Assembly: GCA_024279865.1 (NCBI GenBank)
Contig: JAJRRC010000081.1
Coordinates: 1 to 64,000, forward strand
Source of the DNA: Planctomycetota bacterium
Lineage (GTDB): Bacteria; Planctomycetota; Phycisphaerae; Phycisphaerales; Phycisphaeraceae
Direction: 5' to 3'
DNA length: 64,000 nucleotides
Shown in pieces: positions 17,911 through 25,629 of the stretch. Numbering within the stretch: the stretch's first letter is position 1; each line of letters starts with the position of its first letter. A program made the position numbers and the translations under genes. The notes under the pieces were generated by a model, which saw only the letters and a program-made list of their open reading frames with translations, had not been told where the DNA came from and made no database searches.

Positions 17911-18008
17911 GATGCCCGGCGGTGTTGCGTTGAGATTCCTCACTTGCAACGTTGCAAGTGAGAACACCCCTGAGAAGTCATGCAGGGCGAAACACGGCTC
18001 CACCGACA
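17911..18008 (+). repeat. Full copy of the dispersed repeat, including the 24-bp palindrome (copy 1)
   Basis: The perfect palindrome CTCACTTGCAAC/GTTGCAAGTGAG is at 17939-17962. To its left is GATGCCCGGCGGTGTTGCG, as in copies 2 and 3. To its right, bases to about 18008 match the ParB-like gene after its palindrome (AAACACGGCTCCACCG). The 61-aa ORF across it (17824-18009, minus) is probably fortuitous. Confidence 0.8.
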
Positions 18009-20066
18009 CTATGCAACAAACCCGTTAGGTTGTAGTTTGTCCAAGGCATCTTTGAGAATGGCCGTGCCTGATTCAACCGCATCAGTATTCCGCTTGGTTT
18101 CCTCGACAGTACGCTTTGTGTGCTCTGCCGTTTTTACAGCAGCTTCATCCGCTTTGCTTGCAACCGCTCCTTGAATCCTCTTAAACATGTCCTGGAGTCC
18201 CACAAACTGCGGCTTGTCTTTAGATGCTTTTACCGCCACGTCACTTTTGCTTTTATCTTCGTCTTCGATTTTCGATTCATCACGAGCCTTAGCAACGGCA
18301 TCCTGAAACTCTTGCATCACATCGCCAAGGCCAAGTTTGTCTTTGAGTTTGCCGAGCAACACATCCATCTCATCAAGGAACGTAGTGTTCTGGTTCGCCA
18401 GCTTGTCGATGTATTCCTTGTCCCGTTGCTCGCGGATTTTTTGGAGTTGACCTAGCTTGTCAGTTTCTTCTTCGAGACTGGTTTTGATCCGTACTTCAAT
18501 CTCAGCATCTGATTGGCTCACATCCGCTTTCAGCTTCTTTTTGAAAGCGTTGAGTTTTTTATTGCGATCGGCAAGCTCTGCGTCCAAGTTATCATCCAAC
18601 GTCGCATCAATGTGCTGTTGAATTTCTTCGTCCGAGAGGCCTTGAATTTTCCCGAACACCCCCGCAAAGAAGGAAGCAAGCCCACGGGTTGCTGGCTTCA
18701 TGAAGTTTTTAAAATCTTCCCAAACCTCGATCATGCCAAGGAACATCCGCTGCCAGCCTGTTTGAATAAAGCCGAATGCCTTAGCAAAGGTTCGCTCGAG
18801 CCCCCCGGCCATTCTGATCCAACCCCCAAGCATATCTTCGCCAATGGCATCCATAAACCTTGACCAGGTCGCGGCAACGGTGGTGGTGTTTTGAAACACA
18901 CTGCCAATAAATTTGCCGAGCTGACCAAAGCCATCAGCCAGCCGTTCTGTAACGGTCTCGCCTTTGCCCATCAGGAACGCGAAGGCGGCCACTGCCGCAC
19001 CAATAGCACCGATGACAATGCCAATCGGAGACGTCGCCAAGCCAATCAGAGCCAAGCCTACGGACTTCACCACGACAATGAGCCCTGACAATGCTCCTGC
19101 TATTTTGGGGATACCGATAAGCAAGCCACCGATAACGGCCGCCGTTGCCGCCAAACCAGTGATCATGTCCTTGTTCTTTTTAATGAGCTCAGCAATCGTG
19201 CCAACGACTCCGCTGATGGCTGACGCCACCCGCTTCATTACAGAAATAGTCACCGTGGCAAATGGCTTAATTTCTGACCGCATGGACTGGATACTGGAAA
19301 TCCAATCCTTCATGAGGCCCTTGAGGTTTAGCTCCTCTACCAGCACCTGGCCCAATTCACGCAGATTCGCTGACACGTTGTCTTTGAGTGTTGAGAAGAT
19401 GCCAGACGTGGTATTCGACTGCTTCTCCATCAGGCCGGCAAACTTGCCACCCTCGCTGGTCAAGCTTTGGAATGCTTTTTCAAGGTTCTTGAAGTTGACC
19501 TTGCCCGAACTGACCAATCCCCGAACCTCTGAGTCTGCCACACCGAACTGCTTGGCCAGCTCGCCAATGATTGGGATGCCGCGGCCAGTGAGCTGATTGA
19601 TATCCTCCATGAACAGCCGGCCATTCACGCGGGCTTTGCCGTAGAGCTCTGCAATCTCCCCGATTGGCGCACCAATGCCTGCAGACAAGTCACCAATGGC
19701 CTTAAGTTCGCGAGGAATGTCCTGTGCCGTGGATCCAAAGGCCAGCAATTTGCGACCGGCATCAATAATGCCAGGCAACTGAAAAGGTGTGGAGGCAGCA
19801 AAGTCATCTAACTCAGCTAATAGCTTTTTGGCCTCGTCAGCGGATCCGAGCATGACCTCAAAAGCCACTTGGGCTTGTTCCATGTCGGCGGCAAGCTTGA
19901 TGCCTGTGCCAATACCAATGCCCCCTAAGGACGCACCAATCGCGAGGCTAATCGCGGCTAGCGGGGCAATGGCCGAACGCACCATACCGCCCACCCGTCC
20001 CAACGCTTGGGATAGTGGCCGAGTATTAGCTGTTAGGTTGATGGCGGCTTCGCCGAGAATTGGCAC
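18009..20066 (-). CDS. Tail tape measure protein
   Basis: 685 aa with the TP901-type tape-measure core near the N-terminus (KLAADMEQAQVAFEVMLGS; DFAASTPFQLPGIIDAGRKL; FMEDINQLTGRGIPIIGEL). Hydrophobic glycine-rich membrane-like helices follow (about residues 270-380), then a long charged coiled coil. These proteins set tail length and help pass DNA through the inner membrane. The start is GTG at 20066, 3 bases after the frameshifted chaperone ends. The modest length implies a short tail. Confidence 0.9.
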   Translation of the reverse strand: MPILGEAAINLTANTRPLSQALGRVGGMVRSAIAPLAAISLAIGASLGGIGIGTGIKLAADMEQAQVAFEVMLGSADEAKKLLAELDDFAASTPFQLPGIIDAGRKLLAFGSTAQDIPRELKAIGDLSAGIGAPIGEIAELYGKARVNGRLFMEDINQLTGRGIPIIGELAKQFGVADSEVRGLVSSGKVNFKNLEKAFQSLTSEGGKFAGLMEKQSNTTSGIFSTLKDNVSANLRELGQVLVEELNLKGLMKDWISSIQSMRSEIKPFATVTISVMKRVASAISGVVGTIAELIKKNKDMITGLAATAAVIGGLLIGIPKIAGALSGLIVVVKSVGLALIGLATSPIGIVIGAIGAAVAAFAFLMGKGETVTERLADGFGQLGKFIGSVFQNTTTVAATWSRFMDAIGEDMLGGWIRMAGGLERTFAKAFGFIQTGWQRMFLGMIEVWEDFKNFMKPATRGLASFFAGVFGKIQGLSDEEIQQHIDATLDDNLDAELADRNKKLNAFKKKLKADVSQSDAEIEVRIKTSLEEETDKLGQLQKIREQRDKEYIDKLANQNTTFLDEMDVLLGKLKDKLGLGDVMQEFQDAVAKARDESKIEDEDKSKSDVAVKASKDKPQFVGLQDMFKRIQGAVASKADEAAVKTAEHTKRTVEETKRNTDAVESGTAILKDALDKLQPNGFVA

Positions 20067-20069
20067 TGG

Positions 20070-20710
20070 TTACGTTCCTTGCATAGCGGCTTTGGCTGCG
20101 GCAATACTTTTATGCCTTTGCCGACCACCTGTCCGTGTTACTTGTCGCTCGCCTCCGGAGGCATAGATCACGGCTTGTGCAAGGGTGAGGTCGCCGATCT
20201 GCTGAGGGGTCCAGCCATATTCCTGACTCAAAGTCACGAAGAGCTTGGCGATGTCGCCCCGCCCCCCGGAACCACCTCCTGAGGCTTTTCCGCCACCGGA
20301 TCCCCCGACAAACTCGGGGCAGACACTCGCATCAATTGTGTTGCGAGCTCCTGAAACTGCCGAACGCAGGTCAACTTGGAGATCACCTGTTCATGCGTGA
20401 TATCAGGATGATTGTGACGCAACGACAGATAGAGCAGCTGACCTGCACCGTGGATCCCCTGCATCATGCCTTGGGCTTCTGGAGAGTCGTAGGTAATCAC
20501 GCTTGCCGCGCGGACTGCGGCATTGACCAAGTCACGCCGATCACGCCCTTGCAACTCCCTCCCGGCACCCATGGCCATCGTGACAATGCTTCGGCGGGCC
20601 CAGCTCTCAAAATCGCCAAGGTCGGTAAGGGTCAATGGACGCATTTTGTACGTCTGGCCGTCAAGCTGGAATTCTTCAGGTGATGCGGTAAGAGTCGATA
20701 GGTCACTCAT
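20070..20710 (-). CDS. Frameshifted tail assembly chaperone (gpGT-like)
   Basis: The chaperone frame can move to -1 at G GGG GGC (20261-20267, read on minus) and continue RGDIAKLFVTLSQEYGWTPQ, IGDLTLAQAVIYASGG to TAA at 20070-20072. The extension has the usual chaperone extension motif (EYGWTPQQIGDLTLAQ). In lambda-type phages the minor frameshift product bridges the tape measure and the tail tube subunits. The slippery site fits the X XXY YYZ rule exactly. The frameshift is inferred from sequence; its efficiency is unknown. Confidence 0.8.
20234..20710 (-). CDS. Tail assembly chaperone (gpG-like)
   Basis: 158 aa, helical, beginning with a substrate-adaptor-like segment (FQLDGQTYKMRPLTLTDLGDFESWARR) and ending EVVPGGGATSPSSS in frame zero. 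It lies between the tail tube and tape-measure genes, the standard spot for gpG. The product binds the tape measure during tail assembly and is not in the finished particle. The same mRNA also encodes the -1 fusion listed separately. Confidence 0.82.
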   Translation of the reverse strand: MSDLSTLTASPEEFQLDGQTYKMRPLTLTDLGDFESWARRSIVTMAMGAGRELQGRDRRDLVNAAVRAASVITYDSPEAQGMMQGIHGAGQLLYLSLRHNHPDITHEQVISKLTCVRQFQELATQLMRVSAPSLSGDPVAEKPQEVVPGGGATSPSSS

Positions 20711-20759
20711 GGGGGTGGTTCTCCAATTTAGGAATTCCGGAAGTAACTTCCGGGGGTGG

Positions 20760-21062
20760 TTATGGCGTCACGTCTTGAAGCGCACGAACAGTGACGGTTG
20801 CGGCTGCACCGCTGGCGTTGGTGATAAACAAATCAACCACGTCGGCGGTCAGTGGGTTGGCGAAGTAGCCGGTCACAGAATCCCAAATCAGCGGGATGCC
20901 AGCCTTGAGGCTGATCGTGTCAATCGGCGTGCCTGCGTTGTTGGTCTCCACTATCACGTCTTGGTCTGACAGCATGTGCAGAGATTTCAGTGCGGACACA
21001 TCGATATCAGTGTTCACCTGCAAGTCCACGGTCGCATCGGGAACGGCCACTTCGATGGTCAA
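20760..21062 (-). CDS. Phage structural protein, C-terminal part after an in-frame amber stop
   Basis: This 100-aa frame (VDLQVNTDIDVSALKSLHML, TLRALQDVTP-type end) opens with TTG directly after TAG (21063-21065). The same frame upstream codes for MPQHTLTRGWQRGS from an ATG at 21146 with a good ribosome site, so the two pieces look like one about 128-aa protein cut by a stop. TTG itself has no ribosome site and would depend on re-initiation. It lies between the tail tube and the chaperone. The function is unknown. Confidence 0.65.
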   Translation of the reverse strand: MTIEVAVPDATVDLQVNTDIDVSALKSLHMLSDQDVIVETNNAGTPIDTISLKAGIPLIWDSVTGYFANPLTADVVDLFITNASGAAATVTVRALQDVTP

Positions 21063-21146
21063 CTAGCCGTCGGCGGTGAGCACTTGCTTGTGGTCAATGT
21101 TTTCCGATCCACGTTGCCAGCCACGCGTGAGAGTATGTTGAGGCAT
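21063..21146 (-). other. 5' segment of the amber-interrupted structural gene
   Basis: The ATG at 21146 is preceded by GGAG with good spacing. The 27 codons read MPQHTLTRGWQRGSENIDHK and onward to ADG, then TAG. The reading frame continues without a shift into the 20760-21062 gene. Confidence 0.65.
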
Positions 21147-21192
21147 GATAAAATTCTCCGTTCAATGTTTTGTTTTGGTTTGGTCGAGTCAA

Positions 21193-21984
21193 TTAAGCAG
21201 CAGGCCACAGCGTGGTTAGGTCAGGCTTCTTGATGTAACCTTCGACGCCGTCTTGAAAACCATTCTTGGACCATAAAATTGTCCCGCTAACGAGCTCGTC
21301 ATCTTCGATGGACACGTCAACGCCGTCTTCGTCGATCTGCCCCCATTTGATTTCCCAGAAGGTGGTATCGTCGACGTACATTTTGAGAACGGTGTCAGTG
21401 CCTGCATCGGGCACGCTTTCAATATCAGCGTGATAAAACTCCACGCCACCAGACGCATCAAGAGAACCACCGAGACGCCCCTTCCATCCGCCAGAGGTTG
21501 AGCTTGAATAAGCCTTGGTATTGCCGGTCAGGGTCAACGTCATGGACCGCACGTCGGCCAGTTCCACGCTGTCGAGTTCGAGCTTGAGACTGACTGACGA
21601 AGGAGGGTTCGGAATAACGACATCCGATGCAGTGCCAGTCGTCTTACTCAATGGCCCGGCACCCGAGAAATTGACGGTGTATTCCATCAGTCCGCCATCT
21701 TCTTGAGACCAGCGAATTTCCACACTTTCTACCACCGCAGATCCACTCGCCACCTTGGCGCCGTCAAAGCCCGTAAACGTAAAAGCTTCATTGGGCATCA
21801 CAGGCGGAACAACGCCATAACCGAGATAGGAGCCGGACCAATCCTTGGTCCCAGCCTTGCGGCCGGTGCCTTTTTTGGTGTTGGACGCGCGATATTGTTT
21901 ATTGTCAGATGATGTGCGGACATTCCATGATCGCACGGTATGTGCACCATTGACCGCCCCGCCGCTTCCACTCATTACGCCCAT
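21193..21984 (-). CDS. Major tail tube-like protein
   Basis: 263 aa, beta-rich: WNVRTSSDNKQYRASNT, then FTFTGFDGAKVASGSAVVES, TVNFSGAGPLSK and VELADVRSMTLTLTGNTKAY. This is the alternating pattern of tube subunits that form the tail channel. A gene of this size just upstream of the chaperone pair is the expected tube position. The RBS is AAAGGC before the ATG at 21984; a second ATG lies three codons in. Confidence 0.65.
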   Translation of the reverse strand: MGVMSGSGGAVNGAHTVRSWNVRTSSDNKQYRASNTKKGTGRKAGTKDWSGSYLGYGVVPPVMPNEAFTFTGFDGAKVASGSAVVESVEIRWSQEDGGLMEYTVNFSGAGPLSKTTGTASDVVIPNPPSSVSLKLELDSVELADVRSMTLTLTGNTKAYSSSTSGGWKGRLGGSLDASGGVEFYHADIESVPDAGTDTVLKMYVDDTTFWEIKWGQIDEDGVDVSIEDDELVSGTILWSKNGFQDGVEGYIKKPDLTTLWPAA

Positions 21985-22050
21985 GATTTTGCCTTTCGAA
22001 AGCCATCCGTCGTTACATCAAACATCTGTTGAGTTATTTCACCGCCGGAG

Positions 22051-22524
22051 TCAATTCTGTAGCCCGGCGGTGTCAAGCCATATTTCGACATCCACAGCAA
22101 TGGCGGTATGCCAGCCGTTGGATCGTCCGTCGGGGTCGGGGCCCGGTGCAGAACCTTGAACAGCACGCACCGATTTTACGAACGCCAAGCCCGTCAACAC
22201 ATCACCCATTGCAGCAACCGCTCTGATGAGTTCCCACTCAACGGGAAACGCCTGGTCAGTGATCACGACGTCGTCGGTATAAATCTCAAATCGAAACCGC
22301 CGCTTAAACGATGAACCGTTGCTGGTGCGGAATAAATGTGGATCAATCGCGTCAGCAACCAGAGCAACCAGAGGCAAGTCTGCTGCCTGCAGTTGGCCTC
22401 GGAGCTTTCGCCGATCGTCGAACTTGATTCGGTTGCCAGGCTTCACCAAGTCTTTGAACGTTTGGCGTGCTTCGAGCGCCTCCCACAGGGCTGAATAAAT
22501 TTGGCTGAATGGATCAGTGCTCAT
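22051..22524 (-). CDS. Phage tail terminator or connector protein
   Basis: 157 aa (FSQIYSALWEALEARQTFKD; RRFRFEIYTDDVVITDQAFP; IAVDVEIWLDTAG). The size, fold pattern and position between the virion-morphogenesis protein and the tail tube suggest a minor tail or terminator protein, but the family is not certain. It overlaps the upstream gene by 4 bases. The GATG-like CGGCGGTG motif overlaps its last codons. Confidence 0.6.
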   Translation of the reverse strand: MSTDPFSQIYSALWEALEARQTFKDLVKPGNRIKFDDRRKLRGQLQAADLPLVALVADAIDPHLFRTSNGSSFKRRFRFEIYTDDVVITDQAFPVEWELIRAVAAMGDVLTGLAFVKSVRAVQGSAPGPDPDGRSNGWHTAIAVDVEIWLDTAGLQN

Positions 22525-23102
22525 TTGCCATGCTTTCTCAAGAGTCCGTTGATTGCTACCTTCTTGTCCCGGATCATGCCGTTGACGGTTTGCCGATCAG
22601 GGTCAACAATGATTTGCCGTTTGGGCATATGCCCTTTGCCGAAGTTGTGGATGGCAGCAAGCTTGGCAATGGACAGACTGGACGGCTTAATGCCAGTTGA
22701 TGTTCGTGTTTTAGCCTTGCTGTGGCTGAGGAAACCAACCCGAACGCCATTGCGAAGGCGTTTGAAATTCCCGCCAGATCCAACTTCCAAAGCACCCAGC
22801 AGCGTGCCCGTATTTCGCAGGATGGCGACTGCCCCGCCGGTCTTTCGTTTTTTAACACTTGTCGTTTTTGTTCGACCGCTACGACGCCCCCGAACAGTGG
22901 CAGGTTTGAGGCCAGGCCAGTTTCCGCCGCCGCGGCTGTTCTTTACAAATCGCCGCCGGGCAAAACCCAGATAACGGGCCGCCCACTGCTTGTACATGTT
23001 GTTAATCTTGGCCCCGCGGTGTGACTCGATTTCACGAACAAACTTTTTGAGTCGCCTCAGGTCGAGTTTTACCTTGTTGTTGCCAGCATGTTCCATGGTC
23101 AA
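22521..23102 (-). CDS. Phage virion morphogenesis protein (Mu gpG-like)
   Basis: 193 aa and strongly basic: WAARYLGFARRRFVKNSRGGGNWPGLKPATV, then ILRNTGTLLGALEVG, and IAKLAAIHNFGKGHMPKRQI. This order, with W-x-L, the RNTG segment and the G-x-MPxR end, is typical of the phage virion morphogenesis (tail completion) family of Mu gpG. These proteins act at the head-tail junction. It overlaps both neighbours by 4 bases. Confidence 0.8.
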   Translation of the reverse strand: MTMEHAGNNKVKLDLRRLKKFVREIESHRGAKINNMYKQWAARYLGFARRRFVKNSRGGGNWPGLKPATVRGRRSGRTKTTSVKKRKTGGAVAILRNTGTLLGALEVGSGGNFKRLRNGVRVGFLSHSKAKTRTSTGIKPSSLSIAKLAAIHNFGKGHMPKRQIIVDPDRQTVNGMIRDKKVAINGLLRKHGK

Positions 23103-23533
23103 TTCACCACAAAAGGAGCCGTGGTAACTGAGGGAGCTTGCACGGCCTCGATGACATATTGCCCGCCAAGGATTCGATCAATGGTGCTCATCGCGTCACG
23201 CCGCACTGCAGCGTATCGATTGACGGGCCTGCCGTCAGCATCCACTTCGTCCGTCCCACGGCTCTCATACAACCATGCACCGGCAAGACGCGCCACGGTG
23301 TCGACGATCAAGCCAGGCGTTGAGGAATCAGCCTTTGCCAGTGGAACGATATATTTCGAAGGCCTAAACGCAGCGTCGACCACCTCGCCTGCGTGAGCAA
23401 TGGCCAAAGTGATGCGGGTGGTAATCGCGTCTTTGACCGCCTGATCCGCAACATCCCCCGCATTGAGGTTGCCCCATATCTCAACGTTTTCAGAGCCAAA
23501 AACCGCTTCAATATCAGATCGTTCGCAGTACAC
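23099..23533 (-). CDS. Head-tail connector protein, DUF1320 (Mu gp36-like)
   Basis: From GTG at 23533 (AAAGG upstream) the protein reads MYCERSDIEAVFGSENVEIW and is about 144 aa. RITLAIAHAGEVVDAAF and LAGAWLYESRG are family hallmarks of DUF1320, a Mu-like head-completion or adaptor protein. The open frame extends to 23572, but that part overlaps the terminator hairpin and is unlikely to be translated. Confidence 0.8.
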   Translation of the reverse strand: MYCERSDIEAVFGSENVEIWGNLNAGDVADQAVKDAITTRITLAIAHAGEVVDAAFRPSKYIVPLAKADSSTPGLIVDTVARLAGAWLYESRGTDEVDADGRPVNRYAAVRRDAMSTIDRILGGQYVIEAVQAPSVTTAPFVVN

Positions 23534-23552
23534 GATACTAAAACCTTTCAAT

Positions 23553-23587
23553 AAAAAACCGGCCCGTGTCACCCCACACGAGCCGGT
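23553..23587 (-). terminator. Internal terminator downstream of the capsid genes
   Basis: On the minus strand ACCGGCTCGTGT and ACACGGGCCGGT form a 12-bp stem with one G-U and a GGGGTG loop, followed by T6. It separates the abundant capsid genes from the connector and tail genes and could set their ratio. Confidence 0.8.
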
Positions 23588-23613
23588 CCATCCAGAGAAG
23601 CGTCACGGTAGGA

Positions 23614-23769
23614 TCAGCTTTTGGGTTTGTTCTTGGAAGCGTCAGGCTTCCGGGGATGACCGGGTACATTCTTTGGCAGGTCTTCTACCTTGCTGTAGAT
23701 TTTCCCATTCCAATAGGCTTTATTGCCGCCTTGAATCACGGCCACCAAGTATTTGTAGTCAACAATCAT
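23614..23769 (-). CDS. Small phage protein (51 aa)
   Basis: ATG at 23769 with GGAAG upstream; stop TGA at 23614-23616. The product starts MIVDYKYLVAVIQGGNKAYW and continues NGKIYSKVEDLPKNV with a basic, Pro-rich tail. It sits between the major capsid gene and the terminator, where Mu-like phages carry a small gp35-type protein. The function is unknown. The reading frame is uninterrupted and has a good ribosome site. Confidence 0.7.
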   Translation of the reverse strand: MIVDYKYLVAVIQGGNKAYWNGKIYSKVEDLPKNVPGHPRKPDASKNKPKS

Positions 23770-23811
23770 TTGTAGCTTCCGGGGTTAAAGTCCTGGCAGT
23801 TTGTTTGTGGC

Positions 23812-24813
23812 TTAGTTGCTGGTATGACCACGCACAAGCACGCCGGGACGAGTACACATTGGCAGTGGGTTTGCTTCGGTCTTGAGGTCCACGCCACTTC
23901 CGTCAGGACGCACGATCTGTCGAGCGTAGAGGGGTTTGCCAATGGTGTTTGCAGCCTGCATGAAGTTGCCCGGAGCGTTCCACTGCTTGTACAAACTTTG
24001 AACACCGACAGGGAAGAAGCGAGCGTCACCGTCAGCAATAAAATCAACGTTGCCGACCTTGCCTCGATACTCCTCAAAAACAATGCCCGCATATTTAAAC
24101 CCATTACGGTTGTCATCCCGAAGGAAAGACCCGGATTGATGGCGGTCGTAAGCAGCTTTGACCTCGTCATGGCTAATGAGCTTGTCGAAAAAAGATTCAG
24201 AGCAGAAACAATGGACATGATCATAAGTAGCCGAACCGAGCACGCTTTCGACGTGACGTTTCACTTCAAGGCACTTGGTTTTCACCTTTGTGGTGCCGGT
24301 GCCAAGGATAAAATCAACGACCTTTTGCGTAACGCCGAATTCCGTAAACACATCAAACAAAACGGTGGTACCGTCATAATCAAGAATAGCCCCCTTGAGA
24401 GCACCAACTCGAAGATGTTCAATCGTGGCCTCGAGGGAGTCCCGCATTGATGTCAATCGCTCGTTGACCACGCTGGCAACGGCTTCCAGCACACTACCGC
24501 TTCCAAACGCCCGAATATTTTGAATATCATCCGGTTGCACCACATCATCCACAGGAATATGAGGCACGGGGAATGACCGAGCGTTGCGACCGCCACGAGG
24601 CATTTGATTGGCAGCCTCGCCACGGGCCTTGGTGGACAGGAGCGTCAATACCCCATTCTTAAAATCGATGCTTGCGGTTGTCGTTGGAATTCCCGCGGGA
24701 ACGAACAACTTCATCTGACCAATTCGGCGAGGCTGATGCGGGATGATATTGATGGCGGTCGTCATAGAGACAGCGTTGAATGCACTTTGGTTAAAAACGT
24801 CGATGATTTCCAT
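23812..24813 (-). CDS. Major capsid protein (lambda gpE family)
   Basis: 333 aa matching the phage capsid E family: AINIIPHQPRRIGQMKLF, FPVPHIPVDDVVQPDDIQ near residue 85, then LKGAILDYDGTTVLFDVF and the C-terminal AIDxGDARFFPVG-type segment (FIADGDARFFPVGVQSLY). This HK97-fold subunit forms the icosahedral shell. The decoration and protease genes lie immediately upstream, as expected. Confidence 0.9.
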   Translation of the reverse strand: MEIIDVFNQSAFNAVSMTTAINIIPHQPRRIGQMKLFVPAGIPTTTASIDFKNGVLTLLSTKARGEAANQMPRGGRNARSFPVPHIPVDDVVQPDDIQNIRAFGSGSVLEAVASVVNERLTSMRDSLEATIEHLRVGALKGAILDYDGTTVLFDVFTEFGVTQKVVDFILGTGTTKVKTKCLEVKRHVESVLGSATYDHVHCFCSESFFDKLISHDEVKAAYDRHQSGSFLRDDNRNGFKYAGIVFEEYRGKVGNVDFIADGDARFFPVGVQSLYKQWNAPGNFMQAANTIGKPLYARQIVRPDGSGVDLKTEANPLPMCTRPGVLVRGHTSN

Positions 24814-24860
24814 GTTGGAATTCCTTGAAATAGGAGGTTTGTCAGGTTGAAAAACAAAAA

Positions 24861-25559
24861 TTAGTCGCGGGGCAAAATACCCAACGCGACAAGGGCGACA
24901 TCCGCATCAGCAGCAGTTCCGCTGTCGTAAGCAAGCTCGCCCTTCTTCACAACGGCTGGGCCACGGACAAGGCACAGGCAGTTGCGATCAGTATCGGTAG
25001 CCGCAACTTTCTGGAGAGCAATTGCCGAGGCCAAGGCACCGTCACCTGCCACGTTAAGCAGATCCATATTGGCAGTAGCAGCAGTACCAGCCGCCACGCC
25101 TTCGGTCGTGTTGTTGATAGTCAAAGCAACTTGTGCCGAGGTGGCGGTCACTTCGTTATCCACTTCGACGGTGACCGCCTGAGCAGCCAGTCCAGACGCA
25201 AAGGTCAGCGTATAGGTGTCACCAGCAGTACCGGTCACGACCACGTCGCCAGCGGTCACGCCGGCAAGTCCTTCGAGAGCGGTTTGCAAAGCCGAGGTGG
25301 AAACGTTGTAGGCTTGGGCTGCAACGAATTCTCCGTTGAGGCCCACCGAAAACGTGCCGCCGTCGGGCGTGCCACCGAAGTCAACCACAGTCACCTGATC
25401 CGTCGCGGCAACGGCGGTCGTATCCAAATGCAGGACCGTACCGATATCAACTGCAACGGAAGTCTTAATTGGTTTGACTTCGCGGCAATAGGCGTCGCCT
25501 GCCAGTGCTTCGCGTCGCAGAACGTCGCCGAGTCGTTTGTCTTGTGTGAGATTTGCCAT
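24861..25559 (-). CDS. Head decoration protein (gpD-like) with an inserted beta-domain
   Basis: The N-terminus (LGDVLRREALAGDAYCREV, then IGTVLHLDTT) and C-terminus (CLVRGPAVVKKGELAYD, LGILPRD) match capsid decoration proteins. They are separated by an extra domain (about residues 55-165: GGTFSVGLNGE, LQTALEGLAGVTAGDVVVTG, YTLTFASGLAAQ). This resembles beta-sandwich modules common on virion surfaces. The subunit probably trims or stabilises the shell after expansion, and the insertion would project outward. 232 aa versus about 110 for lambda gpD. Confidence 0.78.
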   Translation of the reverse strand: MANLTQDKRLGDVLRREALAGDAYCREVKPIKTSVAVDIGTVLHLDTTAVAATDQVTVVDFGGTPDGGTFSVGLNGEFVAAQAYNVSTSALQTALEGLAGVTAGDVVVTGTAGDTYTLTFASGLAAQAVTVEVDNEVTATSAQVALTINNTTEGVAAGTAATANMDLLNVAGDGALASAIALQKVAATDTDRNCLCLVRGPAVVKKGELAYDSGTAADADVALVALGILPRD

Positions 25560-25629
25560 TTGTTCGATACTCCGTCGTGGTTTTGGTTTTGGTTATGCGG
25601 TCAAGATTGCTTGCATTGCTTACATAAAA

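Noticed and set aside
17824-18009. 61-aa minus ORF after the tape measure
   Set aside because: Mostly made of the dispersed repeat, and its similarity to other repeat copies in different frames argues against a conserved protein.
18513-19596. Plus-strand ORFs within the tape measure
   Set aside because: Shadows of a long conserved gene on the other strand.
20760-21146. Phage-wide reassignment of TAG
   Set aside because: The tape measure and the 58-aa early gene end with TAG, so it works as a normal stop; the interrupted gene is a local case.
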